A stretch of 64,000 bases of DNA from assembly GCA_022865305.1 (NCBI GenBank), contig JALHSP010000127.1, positions 1 to 64,000 of the forward strand, read 5' to 3'. The notes below the pieces were generated by a model that was not told the origin of the DNA, did not search any database, and worked only from the letters and a program-made list of their open reading frames with translations. Shown piece by piece: positions 1-8,474 of this stretch. Made by a program: the position numbers and the translations under genes. The stretch's first letter is position 1. Each line of letters begins with the position of its first letter. Origin of the DNA: Bacteroidales bacterium (GTDB taxonomy: Bacteria; Bacteroidota; Bacteroidia; Bacteroidales; VadinHA17).

Positions 1-535
1 ACTCTTTCAGCCGATCGTGGGTCAAAATATTCACAATACGTCTTAAATTGTATGCTATAAACATAAATCCGACATCCGAGCTAGCCCTGCTTATTCCCTT
101 CTTAGTAAGAATATAGCTGAATCCCCATTGTCGTTTTAAAGAAAAGGGATGCCATTTGATATCTTTTTTATCCTTAATACTTAATGGCATCATGTGTGTA
201 ATTCTTTCAGGTGCTATTTCAGGATGTTTTCTACACCATTCCAAAATAATTCCATTGTGTTCATGATGATGGAATGCGATTCCCTCCCTTTCATCCAGAT
301 AACCATTCCTAGAGCCTATCATGTGTTCCAAATGTGAAAATGTGAGATGGTCACCAATTATACCTTCTCCAAAATAATCCCATGTACTTTCAAAATATTT
401 ATCAAAAAGAATTTGAATTACATTAACTATGTAAGTATCAAATGAAAAGTTGAAACGGACTTGTGAACTAAACTCAATAATTTGCTTTGTAATCGCAATA
501 GCAAATTCTTGGTCATCATACCAAATGCTATGGCA
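1..535 (-). pseudogene. Truncated chimeric ORF ending in an IS1182-like transposase tail
   Basis: Reading leftward from about 585 to the window edge there is one open frame without a credible start codon. The part nearest the edge (about 1-150) encodes KRQWGFSYILTKKG, then an SSDVGFMFIAYNLRRI-like stretch, which matches the C-terminus of Bacteroidetes IS1182-family transposases. The upstream part (about 150-535) encodes sequence unlike a transposase, with segments such as WDYFGEGIIGDHLTF and EWCRKHPEIAPERI, and I do not recognise it. The two parts join in frame around the residues WHPFSLKRQW. The right end abuts the plus-strand IS1634-like fragment, which has probably removed the true start. 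I infer a gene remnant broken by successive IS events. The left end is cut by the window. Confidence 0.5.
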
Positions 536-869
536 AATTGAAAACAGCTTCCGGGTATTGAAATCCACTTTGGATCTTCGCCCTGTATATCACTGGACAG
601 AGAAAAGGATCCAGGGTCATATCATGATTTGCTTCTTAAGCTTGTATATGCTCAGGGCAATTGAATTTAAAATCAATCGGCAGGAAAAATTAAATCTGTC
701 GACGGATGAGATTTTTAATCATTTAGACAAGATCAGAGCTGTTACTATCAATGCCTTTAAAAAGCGGGTGGTCATGAGAACCGAGATCACGGATGAAAAT
801 AACCTGATCTTGAGAACCCTTGGCATCAAAATACCTAATGCCGTTTTGGAAGAGAATGTAGTGGAGTAA
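525..869 (+). pseudogene. IS1634-like transposase, C-terminal fragment
   Basis: The peptide from the ATG at 525 begins MLWQIENSFRVLKSTL and continues with RPVYHWTEKRIQGHI and a hydrophobic FLSLYMLRAIEF segment. This is the conserved C-terminal block of IS4/IS1634-type DDE transposases (the region holding the last catalytic Glu, here in QIENSFR). Only about 114 residues remain of a protein that is normally 450-600 residues, so the N-terminal catalytic part is missing. Just after the stop, AGTTGTCAAACTCGGGAA (about 919-937) resembles an IS1634 terminus, so the right end of the element may survive. The open frame extends upstream to 450, but that portion is antisense to the chimeric ORF and not transposase-like. 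Confidence 0.7.
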
Positions 870-1019
870 TTTTTTTTTATGGGATCATTATGCCTGTATA
901 TCAATTATTTGCATTTTTCAGTTGTCAAACTCGGGAAGATGATTAATATGATTTATTGTTACTTCGTTTATTGAATACATATTTTTGGATGTTATTAGTT
1001 AATAGAAGGCTGGATTACT

Positions 1020-1736
1020 TCAAGCAAGTAGTTTCTCCAATTTCATTTTCCATTTTTCCCAATCTTGCATTTCTTTCGTCTGTAAATCAATAAACTTCTG
1101 TGTGTGGTTGTGATGAACTAAATGACAGAGTTCATGTATGATTACATATTCAATGCATCCCTTAGGTGCTTTAATCAATTCTGGATTCAAAATAATCTTC
1201 CCCTTTGGTGTGCAGCTTCCCCAACGGGTTGGCATCTTTTTTAGTGATAAGTGAAAAGTGATTAGTGATAAGTTATGGTTTTTAACAAATTCTTCGAATA
1301 GAGGTTTTGCTATCTGGTGAAATTTGTCTTTTGCTTTTAAAAGATACCATTCTTCGACCAGTTCTTTTACTTTATTTCTATCCTGTGTATAAATTTCTAA
1401 AGACCGACCATGCAGCTTAACTTCTTCACTTTTAACTTTTAACTTTTCACTTTTAACTTTTAAGCGGTATTGCCTTCCAAGATAAAGGTGTGTTTCACCT
1501 CCTACAAATCTTCTTGCAGGTGTTTTTGGGTGGAAAATGAGAAAGTAACCCTGCTGCCTGATTATCCAAGGTGCTTTTTTCAAGAGTTTTTCTTTCACCC
1601 TTTCGATCGATGTATCAATCGGGGCTTTTACATAAACAAACAAATTCGGTGTAACAGTAATACCCAATGTTTTTCGATCGGAATATTCCAGACGAAAATC
1701 AATTTGTTTTGAGCCGAATTGAATTGTTCCTTTCAT
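1020..1736 (-). CDS. YgjP/DUF45-family metallopeptidase (M48-like)
   Basis: This 238-residue protein carries the zinc-metallopeptidase signature HELCHLVHHNH (residues 201-211) preceded by the family motif TRWGSCTPKGKI (about 170-181), which identifies the YgjP-like DUF45 family. These proteins often sit directly after type I restriction hsdR genes; their substrate is unknown. Its ATG overlaps the hsdR stop by one base (TAATG), implying translational coupling. Two stretches look foreign: residues 92-106 (KVKSEKLKVKSEEVK) and about 155-166 (LSLITFHLSLKK) are encoded by simple repeats of the ACTTTTAACTTTT and AGTGATAAGTG type that normally occur between genes. The frame stays open through both, so the gene is probably intact. 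No signal peptide is seen, so it is likely cytoplasmic. Confidence 0.85.
   Translation of the reverse strand: MKGTIQFGSKQIDFRLEYSDRKTLGITVTPNLFVYVKAPIDTSIERVKEKLLKKAPWIIRQQGYFLIFHPKTPARRFVGGETHLYLGRQYRLKVKSEKLKVKSEEVKLHGRSLEIYTQDRNKVKELVEEWYLLKAKDKFHQIAKPLFEEFVKNHNLSLITFHLSLKKMPTRWGSCTPKGKIILNPELIKAPKGCIEYVIIHELCHLVHHNHTQKFIDLQTKEMQDWEKWKMKLEKLLA
1241..1275. repeat. AGTGATAAGTG-type simple repeat inside the DUF45 gene
   Basis: The plus strand reads AGTGATAAGTGAAAAGTG followed by ATTAGTGATAAG. It is a degenerate tandem of a unit resembling AGTGATA/AGTGAAA and is translated in frame as LSLITFHLSLK just before the conserved TRWGSC motif. Confidence 0.6.
1425..1463. repeat. ACTTTTA heptamer-like tandem repeat inside the DUF45 gene
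   Basis: About five units of ACTTTTA or ACTTTTC in a row on the plus strand, translated on the minus strand as the lysine-rich KVKSEKLKVKSEEVK block. Similar repeats are usually intergenic in Bacteroidetes, so this looks like a repeat tract captured in frame. Confidence 0.65.
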
Positions 1737-4700
1737 TATTTGTACCGGATTTTAGCAACCTCAATACACTTGTTTGCGATGTCATCCATCTCACCAAATG
1801 AAAGATCGAGGTGATATTTGTCTCTCACTTCATCAATCAGATAATCTCCAATTTCAATTTGCAGTTTTCCGGTTATGTTCGTTTTATACTGCCAGTCGAT
1901 GACAGGTATGCCGTTGTCCAGAACAGCTCTTTGAATTAGTCTGTCAATATTCAAAGCTGCTTGTATTGAAATTTCTTTCCTGACTATTGGATCCTGAATC
2001 TTTTCTCCTAATGATTCGATATTTAAACCATAGTATGCTTTCGCAACATCTTTGTCTTTAAGTGCTTCAGGAATATCACTGTCTGTATGTGCCAACACAT
2101 TATTCATAAGTTCCTGAACCCTGTTTAAGTATTGTGCTTCGTTGATCCGTCTTGTTTCGTACTCAAAAATTGTTTCCTGTAACATCTGGGAAAACTTTTT
2201 ATAGAATGCAGGGTCTTCACCCATTTTCTCAGAAATATGTTTTGATGTTCTGCTGGCAATCTTATCTGCCTTTGCTGCTTTACCTATTGTCTTTTCAACT
2301 TCCTCCTGAAATTTATCTGTTTCAAATATGTTAACCAATTCAGTGATCACTTCTACTTTTTCAGTGGTTATATGTGTGTCAATTAATTTTTGAATCTGAC
2401 CTTCATATTGTTTGTAATTAATTTCATCAGAGTATCTTTCAACTACTGCAATCCTAAGTTTAAGGAACATCGTAAGATCTTCTTTGTAGCGATTGATTGT
2501 TTTTTCATCTGTCTCTTTATAAAATTGAATAGAAGAAAGTGAAAGTTTCAGGCCCTTTGCAAATGCAGCCAGCTTTTCGTAAAACAAAACTCTTACTGCT
2601 TCATCCTTAAGCAATAACTGATAAGCTTCTGCATCCCGTTTGTTTGAAACAGTTTTAAAGATATCCCACAACTCAGAATGTTTCTGAGGCAGTTTTTTAA
2701 TTTCATCGCTTATGTTTGTAAGAGTCCCGATCAAATCATCATTGTCAAAATCTTCAAATGAAGAATAGATCAGCAAGGCATCATCAAGATTTTCAATGAC
2801 GCCGTAATAATCAATAATATAACCAAATTCTTTATCCGGATAAATACGATTTACGCGTGCAATTGCCTGTAAAAGCTTATGTCCCCGCAAATTTCTGGTG
2901 AGGTACAAAACTGTGTTCCGGGGTTCGTCAAAACCAGTAAGCAACTTATCTACAACAATAATCATTTCAGGGTCTTTCTGATTCTTAAAACGGCTGATAA
3001 TGTTCTTTTCATAGCTTTTGGGATTGCCATGCTCGTCCATCATTTTCTTCCAGAACCTTTTTTCTTTTTCAGTTGATTTCTCATAAGCACTTTCTTCTCC
3101 CTCTCTTTCATCCAAAGGCGAAATCAAAACTTCATTAGTGACAATCCCTATCTCATCCAATTGTTCTTTGTACCGGATTGCATTTATCTTTTTATCACAA
3201 ACCAATTGTGCTTTAAATGGAGTTCCCTGCCAGTTGTCACGGAAGTGCAAGCTAATGTTCCAGGCAATTGCATAAATCTTCTGTTCAGCGCTGTTCAGCT
3301 GGTCTGCCTGGCTGAATTTCTTTTTAAAATCCACTCTCTGATAATCTGTTAATGGTTCTGAGACCATTTCAAAAAATATATCCAGCGGACTTGCATTTAC
3401 ATTTTGCCTGGCCAGCCTTCCTTCGTACAGCAATGGTACAACTGTTTTGTCTTTTACTGCCTGGTCAACGGTGTAGGTATCTATAATGCCTCCGAATTTT
3501 GCTGCCGTGCTTTTATCCTTCTTGAAGAGTGGTGTTCCGGTCATCGCAATAAAACAAGCATTGGGCAAAGTCTTTTGCATCTCAATATTGAAAATGCCGT
3601 GCTGAGTCCGGTGTCCTTCATCAACCAGGACAAAAATATCATGACTCTCCAACGGCCTGGTTATTTTTTTCATTGCAGCCACAAACTTATTGATGATTGT
3701 TGTAACCACTGAATCACTTTTACTTTCCAGCAGCTCAACCAGTCGCTGACCTGTTGTTGCGTTTTCAACGAACTTACCGCACTTTCGGAATGTACCTGTT
3801 ATCTGATTATCCAGATCAGTCCGGTCGGTTACCAGAACAATTTTGGGATTCCGGATAGTTTTTTCCATTGCAATGGCTTGTGCAAGCATCACCATGGTAA
3901 GAGACTTACCACTGCCCTGGGTGTGCCAGATTACTCCTCCTTTTCTTCTCCCGCCTTCAACCTTAATTATTCGCTGCATGGATTTCTTGACAGCAAAAAA
4001 CTGCTGGTATCGTGCTATCTTTTTTTCTCCATTATCGAAAAGGATAAAATTGAAGATTAAATCCATCAATCTCTCCCGACGGCATAAACCATATAAATAC
4101 TTATCCTGGACAGTCGGGAGAATATTTTCTTCTTCCAGGTCATCAAAATATTGTCTTACATATTTAAACCGTTCGCTGAAAAGTTTCTCTTTCTGATCGA
4201 TAGATAATGGTCTGTTTTTTAATTCCTGCAGGTCGTTTTTGTATTTTGCTTCTTCCGCGTCGCTGTATGGATTCAAAATTTTGAACCCTTCCTCCCATTT
4301 TGACCAGAATTTCTCTGGTGTCGCGTTTGTAGCATATACTGCTTCCTGATTTGCAACGCTAATAATCACCTGTGCATAAACGTATAAAGCACGAATGCCG
4401 TCTTCCTGCTGACTACGCAGGTGCTGGCTGATGGCCTGTTTTAACGGTTCTTTCATATCAGGTCGCTTGCACTCAATCACACACAGGGGAATTCCATTCA
4501 CGAACAACACCAGATCGGGCCTGTAATGCTCTTTGCTGTTGCTTCGCATTACGCTGTATTCTTCTGTTACATGAAAAACATTATTTGTTAAAAAAGATTC
4601 CGGGCTCCAGTCGATATAATGAAGTGTTATACTCTTTTTATCTCCGTCAAAATTCTGCTCAAATGCTTTACCCAGTGTAATAAGGTTGTAAACTGCCTCG

Positions 4701-4987
4701 CAGGCAGCAATGTAGCCTTCGTTCATTGGTAATTCCTTTAATGCACGAATACCGTTTTCAATATTGGCGTCGCTGATATAAGTGGTCCTTGTAGAACTGA
4801 TTTTTTTATCTGAATTGATCTCTTTCAGCTGGTTCCGGAGAATATCTTCCAACAAAACGTTACTGGTTTTTCCGCCACGAAGTTTTTCAGCTTCTGCAGG
4901 AGACAAATAGGTATAACCCAGCTTTTGCAATAGCTGCAAGGCAGGTATCTGACTGATATGATCTTCTTTGAAACTTGGAGTGTCCAT
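1736..4987 (-). CDS. hsdR: Type I restriction endonuclease, motor/nuclease subunit R
   Basis: HsdR translocates DNA and cuts it at a distance when the HsdM/HsdS complex meets an unmethylated site. The 1083-residue length is normal for the family. A PD-(D/E)xK nuclease core is visible in the N-terminal part (RPDLVLF at 156-162, then IECKRP at 171-176). The helicase follows: Walker A HTQGSGKS (355-362), the DEAD-like box DEGH (456-459), motif III TGTP (483-486), TGFDEPR (about 684-690) and motif VI QAIARVNR (707-714). The C-terminal 300 residues are helical, as expected for docking to HsdM. It lies 10 bp after the SEC-C gene and overlaps the DUF45 gene by one base. All catalytic motifs appear intact. 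Confidence 0.97.
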   Translation of the reverse strand: MDTPSFKEDHISQIPALQLLQKLGYTYLSPAEAEKLRGGKTSNVLLEDILRNQLKEINSDKKISSTRTTYISDANIENGIRALKELPMNEGYIAACEAVYNLITLGKAFEQNFDGDKKSITLHYIDWSPESFLTNNVFHVTEEYSVMRSNSKEHYRPDLVLFVNGIPLCVIECKRPDMKEPLKQAISQHLRSQQEDGIRALYVYAQVIISVANQEAVYATNATPEKFWSKWEEGFKILNPYSDAEEAKYKNDLQELKNRPLSIDQKEKLFSERFKYVRQYFDDLEEENILPTVQDKYLYGLCRRERLMDLIFNFILFDNGEKKIARYQQFFAVKKSMQRIIKVEGGRRKGGVIWHTQGSGKSLTMVMLAQAIAMEKTIRNPKIVLVTDRTDLDNQITGTFRKCGKFVENATTGQRLVELLESKSDSVVTTIINKFVAAMKKITRPLESHDIFVLVDEGHRTQHGIFNIEMQKTLPNACFIAMTGTPLFKKDKSTAAKFGGIIDTYTVDQAVKDKTVVPLLYEGRLARQNVNASPLDIFFEMVSEPLTDYQRVDFKKKFSQADQLNSAEQKIYAIAWNISLHFRDNWQGTPFKAQLVCDKKINAIRYKEQLDEIGIVTNEVLISPLDEREGEESAYEKSTEKEKRFWKKMMDEHGNPKSYEKNIISRFKNQKDPEMIIVVDKLLTGFDEPRNTVLYLTRNLRGHKLLQAIARVNRIYPDKEFGYIIDYYGVIENLDDALLIYSSFEDFDNDDLIGTLTNISDEIKKLPQKHSELWDIFKTVSNKRDAEAYQLLLKDEAVRVLFYEKLAAFAKGLKLSLSSIQFYKETDEKTINRYKEDLTMFLKLRIAVVERYSDEINYKQYEGQIQKLIDTHITTEKVEVITELVNIFETDKFQEEVEKTIGKAAKADKIASRTSKHISEKMGEDPAFYKKFSQMLQETIFEYETRRINEAQYLNRVQELMNNVLAHTDSDIPEALKDKDVAKAYYGLNIESLGEKIQDPIVRKEISIQAALNIDRLIQRAVLDNGIPVIDWQYKTNITGKLQIEIGDYLIDEVRDKYHLDLSFGEMDDIANKCIEVAKIRYK

Positions 4988-4997
4988 TTTTTAAATA

Positions 4998-6404
4998 TCA
5001 GTTAACCAGTTTATCGAGACAGCATTTTTTATATTTCTTGCCGCTGCCGCAGGGACAAGGATCATTTCTGCCGGTTTTTGGCATCGTATTCACATATGGG
5101 ATAACCGGTGGAGAATAATCATAATTATAATGACTATCTTCTGACTCCTTTTCTTTCTTATTTGCATTGTGTGAGTCTATTTCTTCTTGTATCCTTTCAG
5201 AAAAAACTGACAACTTCAGGTAGTTATTGAGGTTTTCTTTAACAGTAACATCTGTAAAATACCGATATGTATCTGAAAATATCTCCATCTGATATGGATC
5301 ATTTACATAAAGTTCCGGCCAGTTAAAGACAAACTTCATGCGCCATAAGGTCTCACTTGCATTTACCATGGATTGATATTCCAACATGTGGATATTCTCC
5401 TCCATTAGCTTGTAATAATGATCATTAATTAAATTATTAGTGTGGAGAAATCTGTATACATATTTTAATCCGAACACCTTGCCGAAAACTTCTATGTCAT
5501 TAAGCTGGAATATACTATCGAATCTTTCATCTATATGGTCCGAGAGGACAGGATAGGGTATATAGAAGAATCCTTCCGGAGACTCTTCGTGCCCGAATAA
5601 TTGATATTTCTGGAGTATATTCCACAACCTGTCAGATAGCAGGAAAGGTATATTAAACTCCTCTCTCATATATTTGATGAACTGAATATTAAGCGAAAGC
5701 AACAAATCCTTACTCCTGTTCTCAATATTTGATTTTATTAACTTTTCATCAAGGGGCAGAGACAAGCTATTAAAAACAATCTGAAAAACTTCCATCTCCT
5801 CATCAAATCCATATTCTTCCATTTCTTTTTTGAAAAGGTCAGGACGTATGGATTCACCACTTTTAATTTGCAGATAACGTTTTTCGAGTTCGTCGAGGTA
5901 AATGGAAATGCAGAATTCTCTTTCCGGTAAGCCAGTTATATCTCTGGCTTCTGACAGAGGCTTCCATACTGCCTTTGAATACTCCAGCGCAATGTCGAAA
6001 TACTTGTTAAAAATTAATTGAAATAATATATTTGATCCAATGATACTACATCCGCGACCCGGATTACTCTTAATTATTTCCAGATGCTTCCTGATGTTTT
6101 CAATATCATTAAAATAAATAAGGTGGGGAAATAACTCGGTTTCAACAAATTCATACTCAGTCTCAAAATCGCCGGGGAAAGTAGTCCGGTAAAGGTTAAT
6201 AAAATCAAGTATTTCAGAGACTCTTCCTTCTTCGAGCATGTGTTCCCCGGCATCTAAAAAGAGATCTATCCAGGCTATCTCCAGATCAGGAAAGGTCTGA
6301 AGCATATGATACAGGAGCAGAAATGGCTCATTGTCTTTAAGTTTTCTGAAATGATCATAAATGTCGTCAACCTCTTTTTCGTACCAGTTAATTGTCTGAA
6401 CCAT
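4998..6404 (-). CDS. SEC-C motif protein embedded in the type I RM operon
   Basis: The 468-residue protein ends in the zinc-binding SEC-C motif [18 protein letters not shown] (about 445-462), as at the C-terminus of SecA. The rest is acidic, Leu/Glu-rich and probably all helical (TPR/HEAT-like), without recognisable catalytic motifs. SEC-C motifs bind zinc and usually mediate protein or ribosome/nucleic-acid contacts, so an adaptor role is plausible but unproven. It lies between the RAYT gene and hsdR on the same strand, 10 bp from hsdR, which suggests co-transcription. It could be an accessory defence factor or a passenger gene. I do not recognise a named family beyond SEC-C. Confidence 0.7.
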   Translation of the reverse strand: MVQTINWYEKEVDDIYDHFRKLKDNEPFLLLYHMLQTFPDLEIAWIDLFLDAGEHMLEEGRVSEILDFINLYRTTFPGDFETEYEFVETELFPHLIYFNDIENIRKHLEIIKSNPGRGCSIIGSNILFQLIFNKYFDIALEYSKAVWKPLSEARDITGLPEREFCISIYLDELEKRYLQIKSGESIRPDLFKKEMEEYGFDEEMEVFQIVFNSLSLPLDEKLIKSNIENRSKDLLLSLNIQFIKYMREEFNIPFLLSDRLWNILQKYQLFGHEESPEGFFYIPYPVLSDHIDERFDSIFQLNDIEVFGKVFGLKYVYRFLHTNNLINDHYYKLMEENIHMLEYQSMVNASETLWRMKFVFNWPELYVNDPYQMEIFSDTYRYFTDVTVKENLNNYLKLSVFSERIQEEIDSHNANKKEKESEDSHYNYDYSPPVIPYVNTMPKTGRNDPCPCGSGKKYKKCCLDKLVN

Positions 6405-6497
6405 GATTTTCCTGATTTGATTTTTTTAATTTTTTATTCTTTTATGAGGCCCCAGATCAACACTATAATACAACCACGTGCATTTTTTAATTGGTTG

Positions 6498-7091
6498 CTA
6501 TTTATTGTACAATTTATCGTTCTGCCAATTTGACGGATTATTTATGATATATTCCGAAATTCGATGATAGGATTTTTCATCACGGATAATGTGTTCGTAA
6601 AAATTACGTTGCCATAATGGTTGGGGTTGAATATTTTCAACCCCAACGGTATTGTTCCGAAACCATTTTGTAACGCCCGTTTTATATCCCCGTACAATTG
6701 ATCCTATGGAATGTGGGATTATTTTTTGATAATCGTTTTTGGGGGATTGGTGTTGCATTTGTAGGGGTTGAAAATTTTCAACCCCTACGGGTGCCACCGA
6801 TTCATATTGTGAAACGGTTTTAATCAATTCAATAATTCCATGAACATGATTTGGCATTATAATATATTCGTGCAAAACCGCATTCGGAAAATGTTTGGAA
6901 ATTTTCAACCAACATTCATCGGCAATTTTTCCTGCATCATTTAATCCCATTTCAACCCCAACGATTTCCCCGAATAAACACAACCTGTCCTGAACACAAA
7001 TGGTAATAAAATACAATCCTGCTTGCGAATAATCGTATCCCTTCAGGCGGATGCTGTGACGATGGTGGATGTTGGGATTGTAATTGTTCAT
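6498..7091 (-). CDS. REP-associated tyrosine transposase (RAYT, Y1_Tnp)
   Basis: The 197-residue protein starts with RHSIRLKGYDYSQAGLYFIT and contains MPNHVHGIIEL, the HUH metal-binding motif (His82 and His84), and the conserved WQRNFYEHIIRDEKSYHRI block, all typical of single-domain RAYTs that process REP palindromes as single-stranded DNA. Two segments, residues 101-111 (GVENFQPLQ) and 148-158 (GVENIQPQP), are encoded by 28-nt palindromes and interrupt the family alignment. A third GVE at 45-47 is encoded by a half-palindrome. The frame remains open, so the protein may still be functional. It lies between hsdS and the SEC-C gene and is probably an inserted passenger. Confidence 0.88.
   Translation of the reverse strand: MNNYNPNIHHRHSIRLKGYDYSQAGLYFITICVQDRLCLFGEIVGVEMGLNDAGKIADECWLKISKHFPNAVLHEYIIMPNHVHGIIELIKTVSQYESVAPVGVENFQPLQMQHQSPKNDYQKIIPHSIGSIVRGYKTGVTKWFRNNTVGVENIQPQPLWQRNFYEHIIRDEKSYHRISEYIINNPSNWQNDKLYNK
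6621..6648. repeat. 28-nt REP-like palindrome inside the RAYT gene (copy 1)
   Basis: Arms GTTGGGGTTGAA and TTCAACCCCAAC (12 nt each, perfect) around a TATT loop. It lies in frame in the RAYT coding sequence and encodes GVENIQP. Length and design match the copies at 6761 and 28631. Confidence 0.85.
6761..6788. repeat. 28-nt REP-like palindrome inside the RAYT gene (copy 2)
   Basis: Perfect palindrome with 14-nt arms, GTAGGGGTTGAAAA and its complement, beginning GTAGGG and ending CCCTAC exactly as the intergenic copy at 28631-28658. It encodes GVENFQP in the RAYT. Confidence 0.9.
6951..6962. repeat. Half REP arm TTCAACCCCAAC in the RAYT gene
   Basis: This 12-nt sequence is identical to the right arm of the palindrome at 6621-6648 but has no matching left arm beside it. 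It encodes the VGVE of residues 44-47. Confidence 0.5.
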
Positions 7092-7134
7092 TTATTTGTC
7101 TGTTTGCGATACAGGGACAGAAAATCTTCTGCCC

Positions 7135-8370
7135 TTACATAATTTTCACCCTTTTCTTCCCTGTCAGCAACACCTGCATCAACCCCTTTTTCTGCTCTTT
7201 CAGTTTCTCTGTTTTGGTTCTAATCAATTGTATTTCATTGTCGGCTGATTGAAGCACCCTTGCAATGGCGGTTTGCTCATCAAAAGAAGGGAGTCTAGTT
7301 TCTAAGCTTAGGAAGATTTCAAAGTCAAAAGTCATTTTCTCAATATGAACGCCATAACTTGAAATGTAAGTTTGGTGGTAGAAGTATTTCAACTGAGAAG
7401 CATAGTTAAAATATTCCATATTTAAAATATTCGGGTCTCTTGATACTACAGCAATGTAAGAGCCGGAAATCTTAGATCCTGCAAATTCTTTAGTAACTAA
7501 TGCAGAAGCTCCATGAAGAATTTGCATTTTGGAAAAAAGAAAATCGCCTTCATGAACCGTTCGTAGGTCCTTTACTTTTATTTGATGACCGTATAAAGTA
7601 TCTCTGAAAAAAATTCCACCAGAACGTCTTCGAACACTTATCAAGTGATAGAGTTCATCATCATTCCATTCAACTGTTCGCTTTACAACTTTCAAAAGTT
7701 TTTCGTAAGAATATTTCTTCCACTCCCCACTAAATCCCTTCAACCTTTTCTTCCCAGTTAATAGATTCTGCATTAACCATTTTTTCAGCACCTCTTTCTG
7801 CCCGATTAGTGCCTGAGTTTTGGAACTGGCCTCGTCCCAGGTGGAAAGGAGACGGGCTATGGTTTTTTGTTCGGGGAGAGGAGGAAGTGGAATTTTTAAT
7901 TTTCTAACATCAGAAGAATTTATTGCTGGATAATTTGAGCCAACTAACAATTGATAAAGCTGTTTTGAAATTCCTGAACTAAAGAGATATTGGTACAGAA
8001 ATTCATTGTTACATTTCTTGGTAGTGATAACGGCAAATCCTGTTGAAGCGATTAGATTTTTAACATCATCTCTAATCAGAGAAAATCCTTGAAGGTTTGG
8101 ACGAACAGTAGCCATTAATATATCGCCTTTTTTTACAATTCTCCTTGCTCTTGAAGGAGCAGTAACAAAAACCTGTTTTGTTGTTTCAATCTTGAAATCA
8201 TCACTATCAACATCTGACAAAGAGATATAATCAAACTCATAATCTTTCGATGTGCTGCCATTCAAGCTTTCTTTATCAATATCCGTAACATCTTCAAAAT
8301 GTTTCACATCCCAATCACCCGGAATTTTGCCGAGGGGTGTTTTTTTATATATTGTTTTGTTATTGTTCAT
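7135..8370 (-). CDS. hsdS: Type I RM specificity subunit S
   Basis: HsdS gives sequence recognition to the methylase (M2S) and the restriction complex (R2M2S). The 411 residues show the usual two-TRD layout: TRD1 about 1-160 (starting after LGKIPGDWDVKHFEDV), central conserved helices with LPPLPEQKTIARLL and WLMQNLLTGKKRLKGF, TRD2 about 215-365, and a C-terminal repeat of the conserved region (DEQTAIARVLQSAD, GLMQVLLTGKKR). The two conserved repeats form the coiled-coil spacer, and the TRD residues define a bipartite target that cannot be read by eye. It is separated from hsdM by the metallophosphoesterase gene. Both half-sites appear intact. Confidence 0.95.
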   Translation of the reverse strand: MNNNKTIYKKTPLGKIPGDWDVKHFEDVTDIDKESLNGSTSKDYEFDYISLSDVDSDDFKIETTKQVFVTAPSRARRIVKKGDILMATVRPNLQGFSLIRDDVKNLIASTGFAVITTKKCNNEFLYQYLFSSGISKQLYQLLVGSNYPAINSSDVRKLKIPLPPLPEQKTIARLLSTWDEASSKTQALIGQKEVLKKWLMQNLLTGKKRLKGFSGEWKKYSYEKLLKVVKRTVEWNDDELYHLISVRRRSGGIFFRDTLYGHQIKVKDLRTVHEGDFLFSKMQILHGASALVTKEFAGSKISGSYIAVVSRDPNILNMEYFNYASQLKYFYHQTYISSYGVHIEKMTFDFEIFLSLETRLPSFDEQTAIARVLQSADNEIQLIRTKTEKLKEQKKGLMQVLLTGKKRVKIM

Positions 8371-8419
8371 CTGATTGTAAGTTAATATAATATCATTAAA
8401 TATGCACGATATACCCGGT

Positions 8420-8451
8420 TAATATATAATGCAAAAACTAATATATAATGC
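8420..8451. repeat. Pair of 13-bp direct repeats upstream of hsdS
   Basis: TAATATATAATGC occurs at 8420-8432 and again at 8439-8451, with a 19-bp period, in the 104-bp gap between hsdS and the metallophosphoesterase gene. It could be an operator or simply AT-rich slippage. Confidence 0.45.
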
Positions 8452-8474
8452 TGAATATCAATGTAATTAGTCAT

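Noticed and set aside
450-524. N-terminal 25 residues of the plus-strand frame that begins at 450
   Set aside because: They do not resemble a transposase and are antisense to the minus-strand chimeric frame. The recognisable IS1634-like part starts at 525.
2152-4196. Several plus-strand frames of 60-117 codons opposite hsdR
   Set aside because: They lie entirely opposite a well-supported gene with intact motifs and have no recognisable domains.
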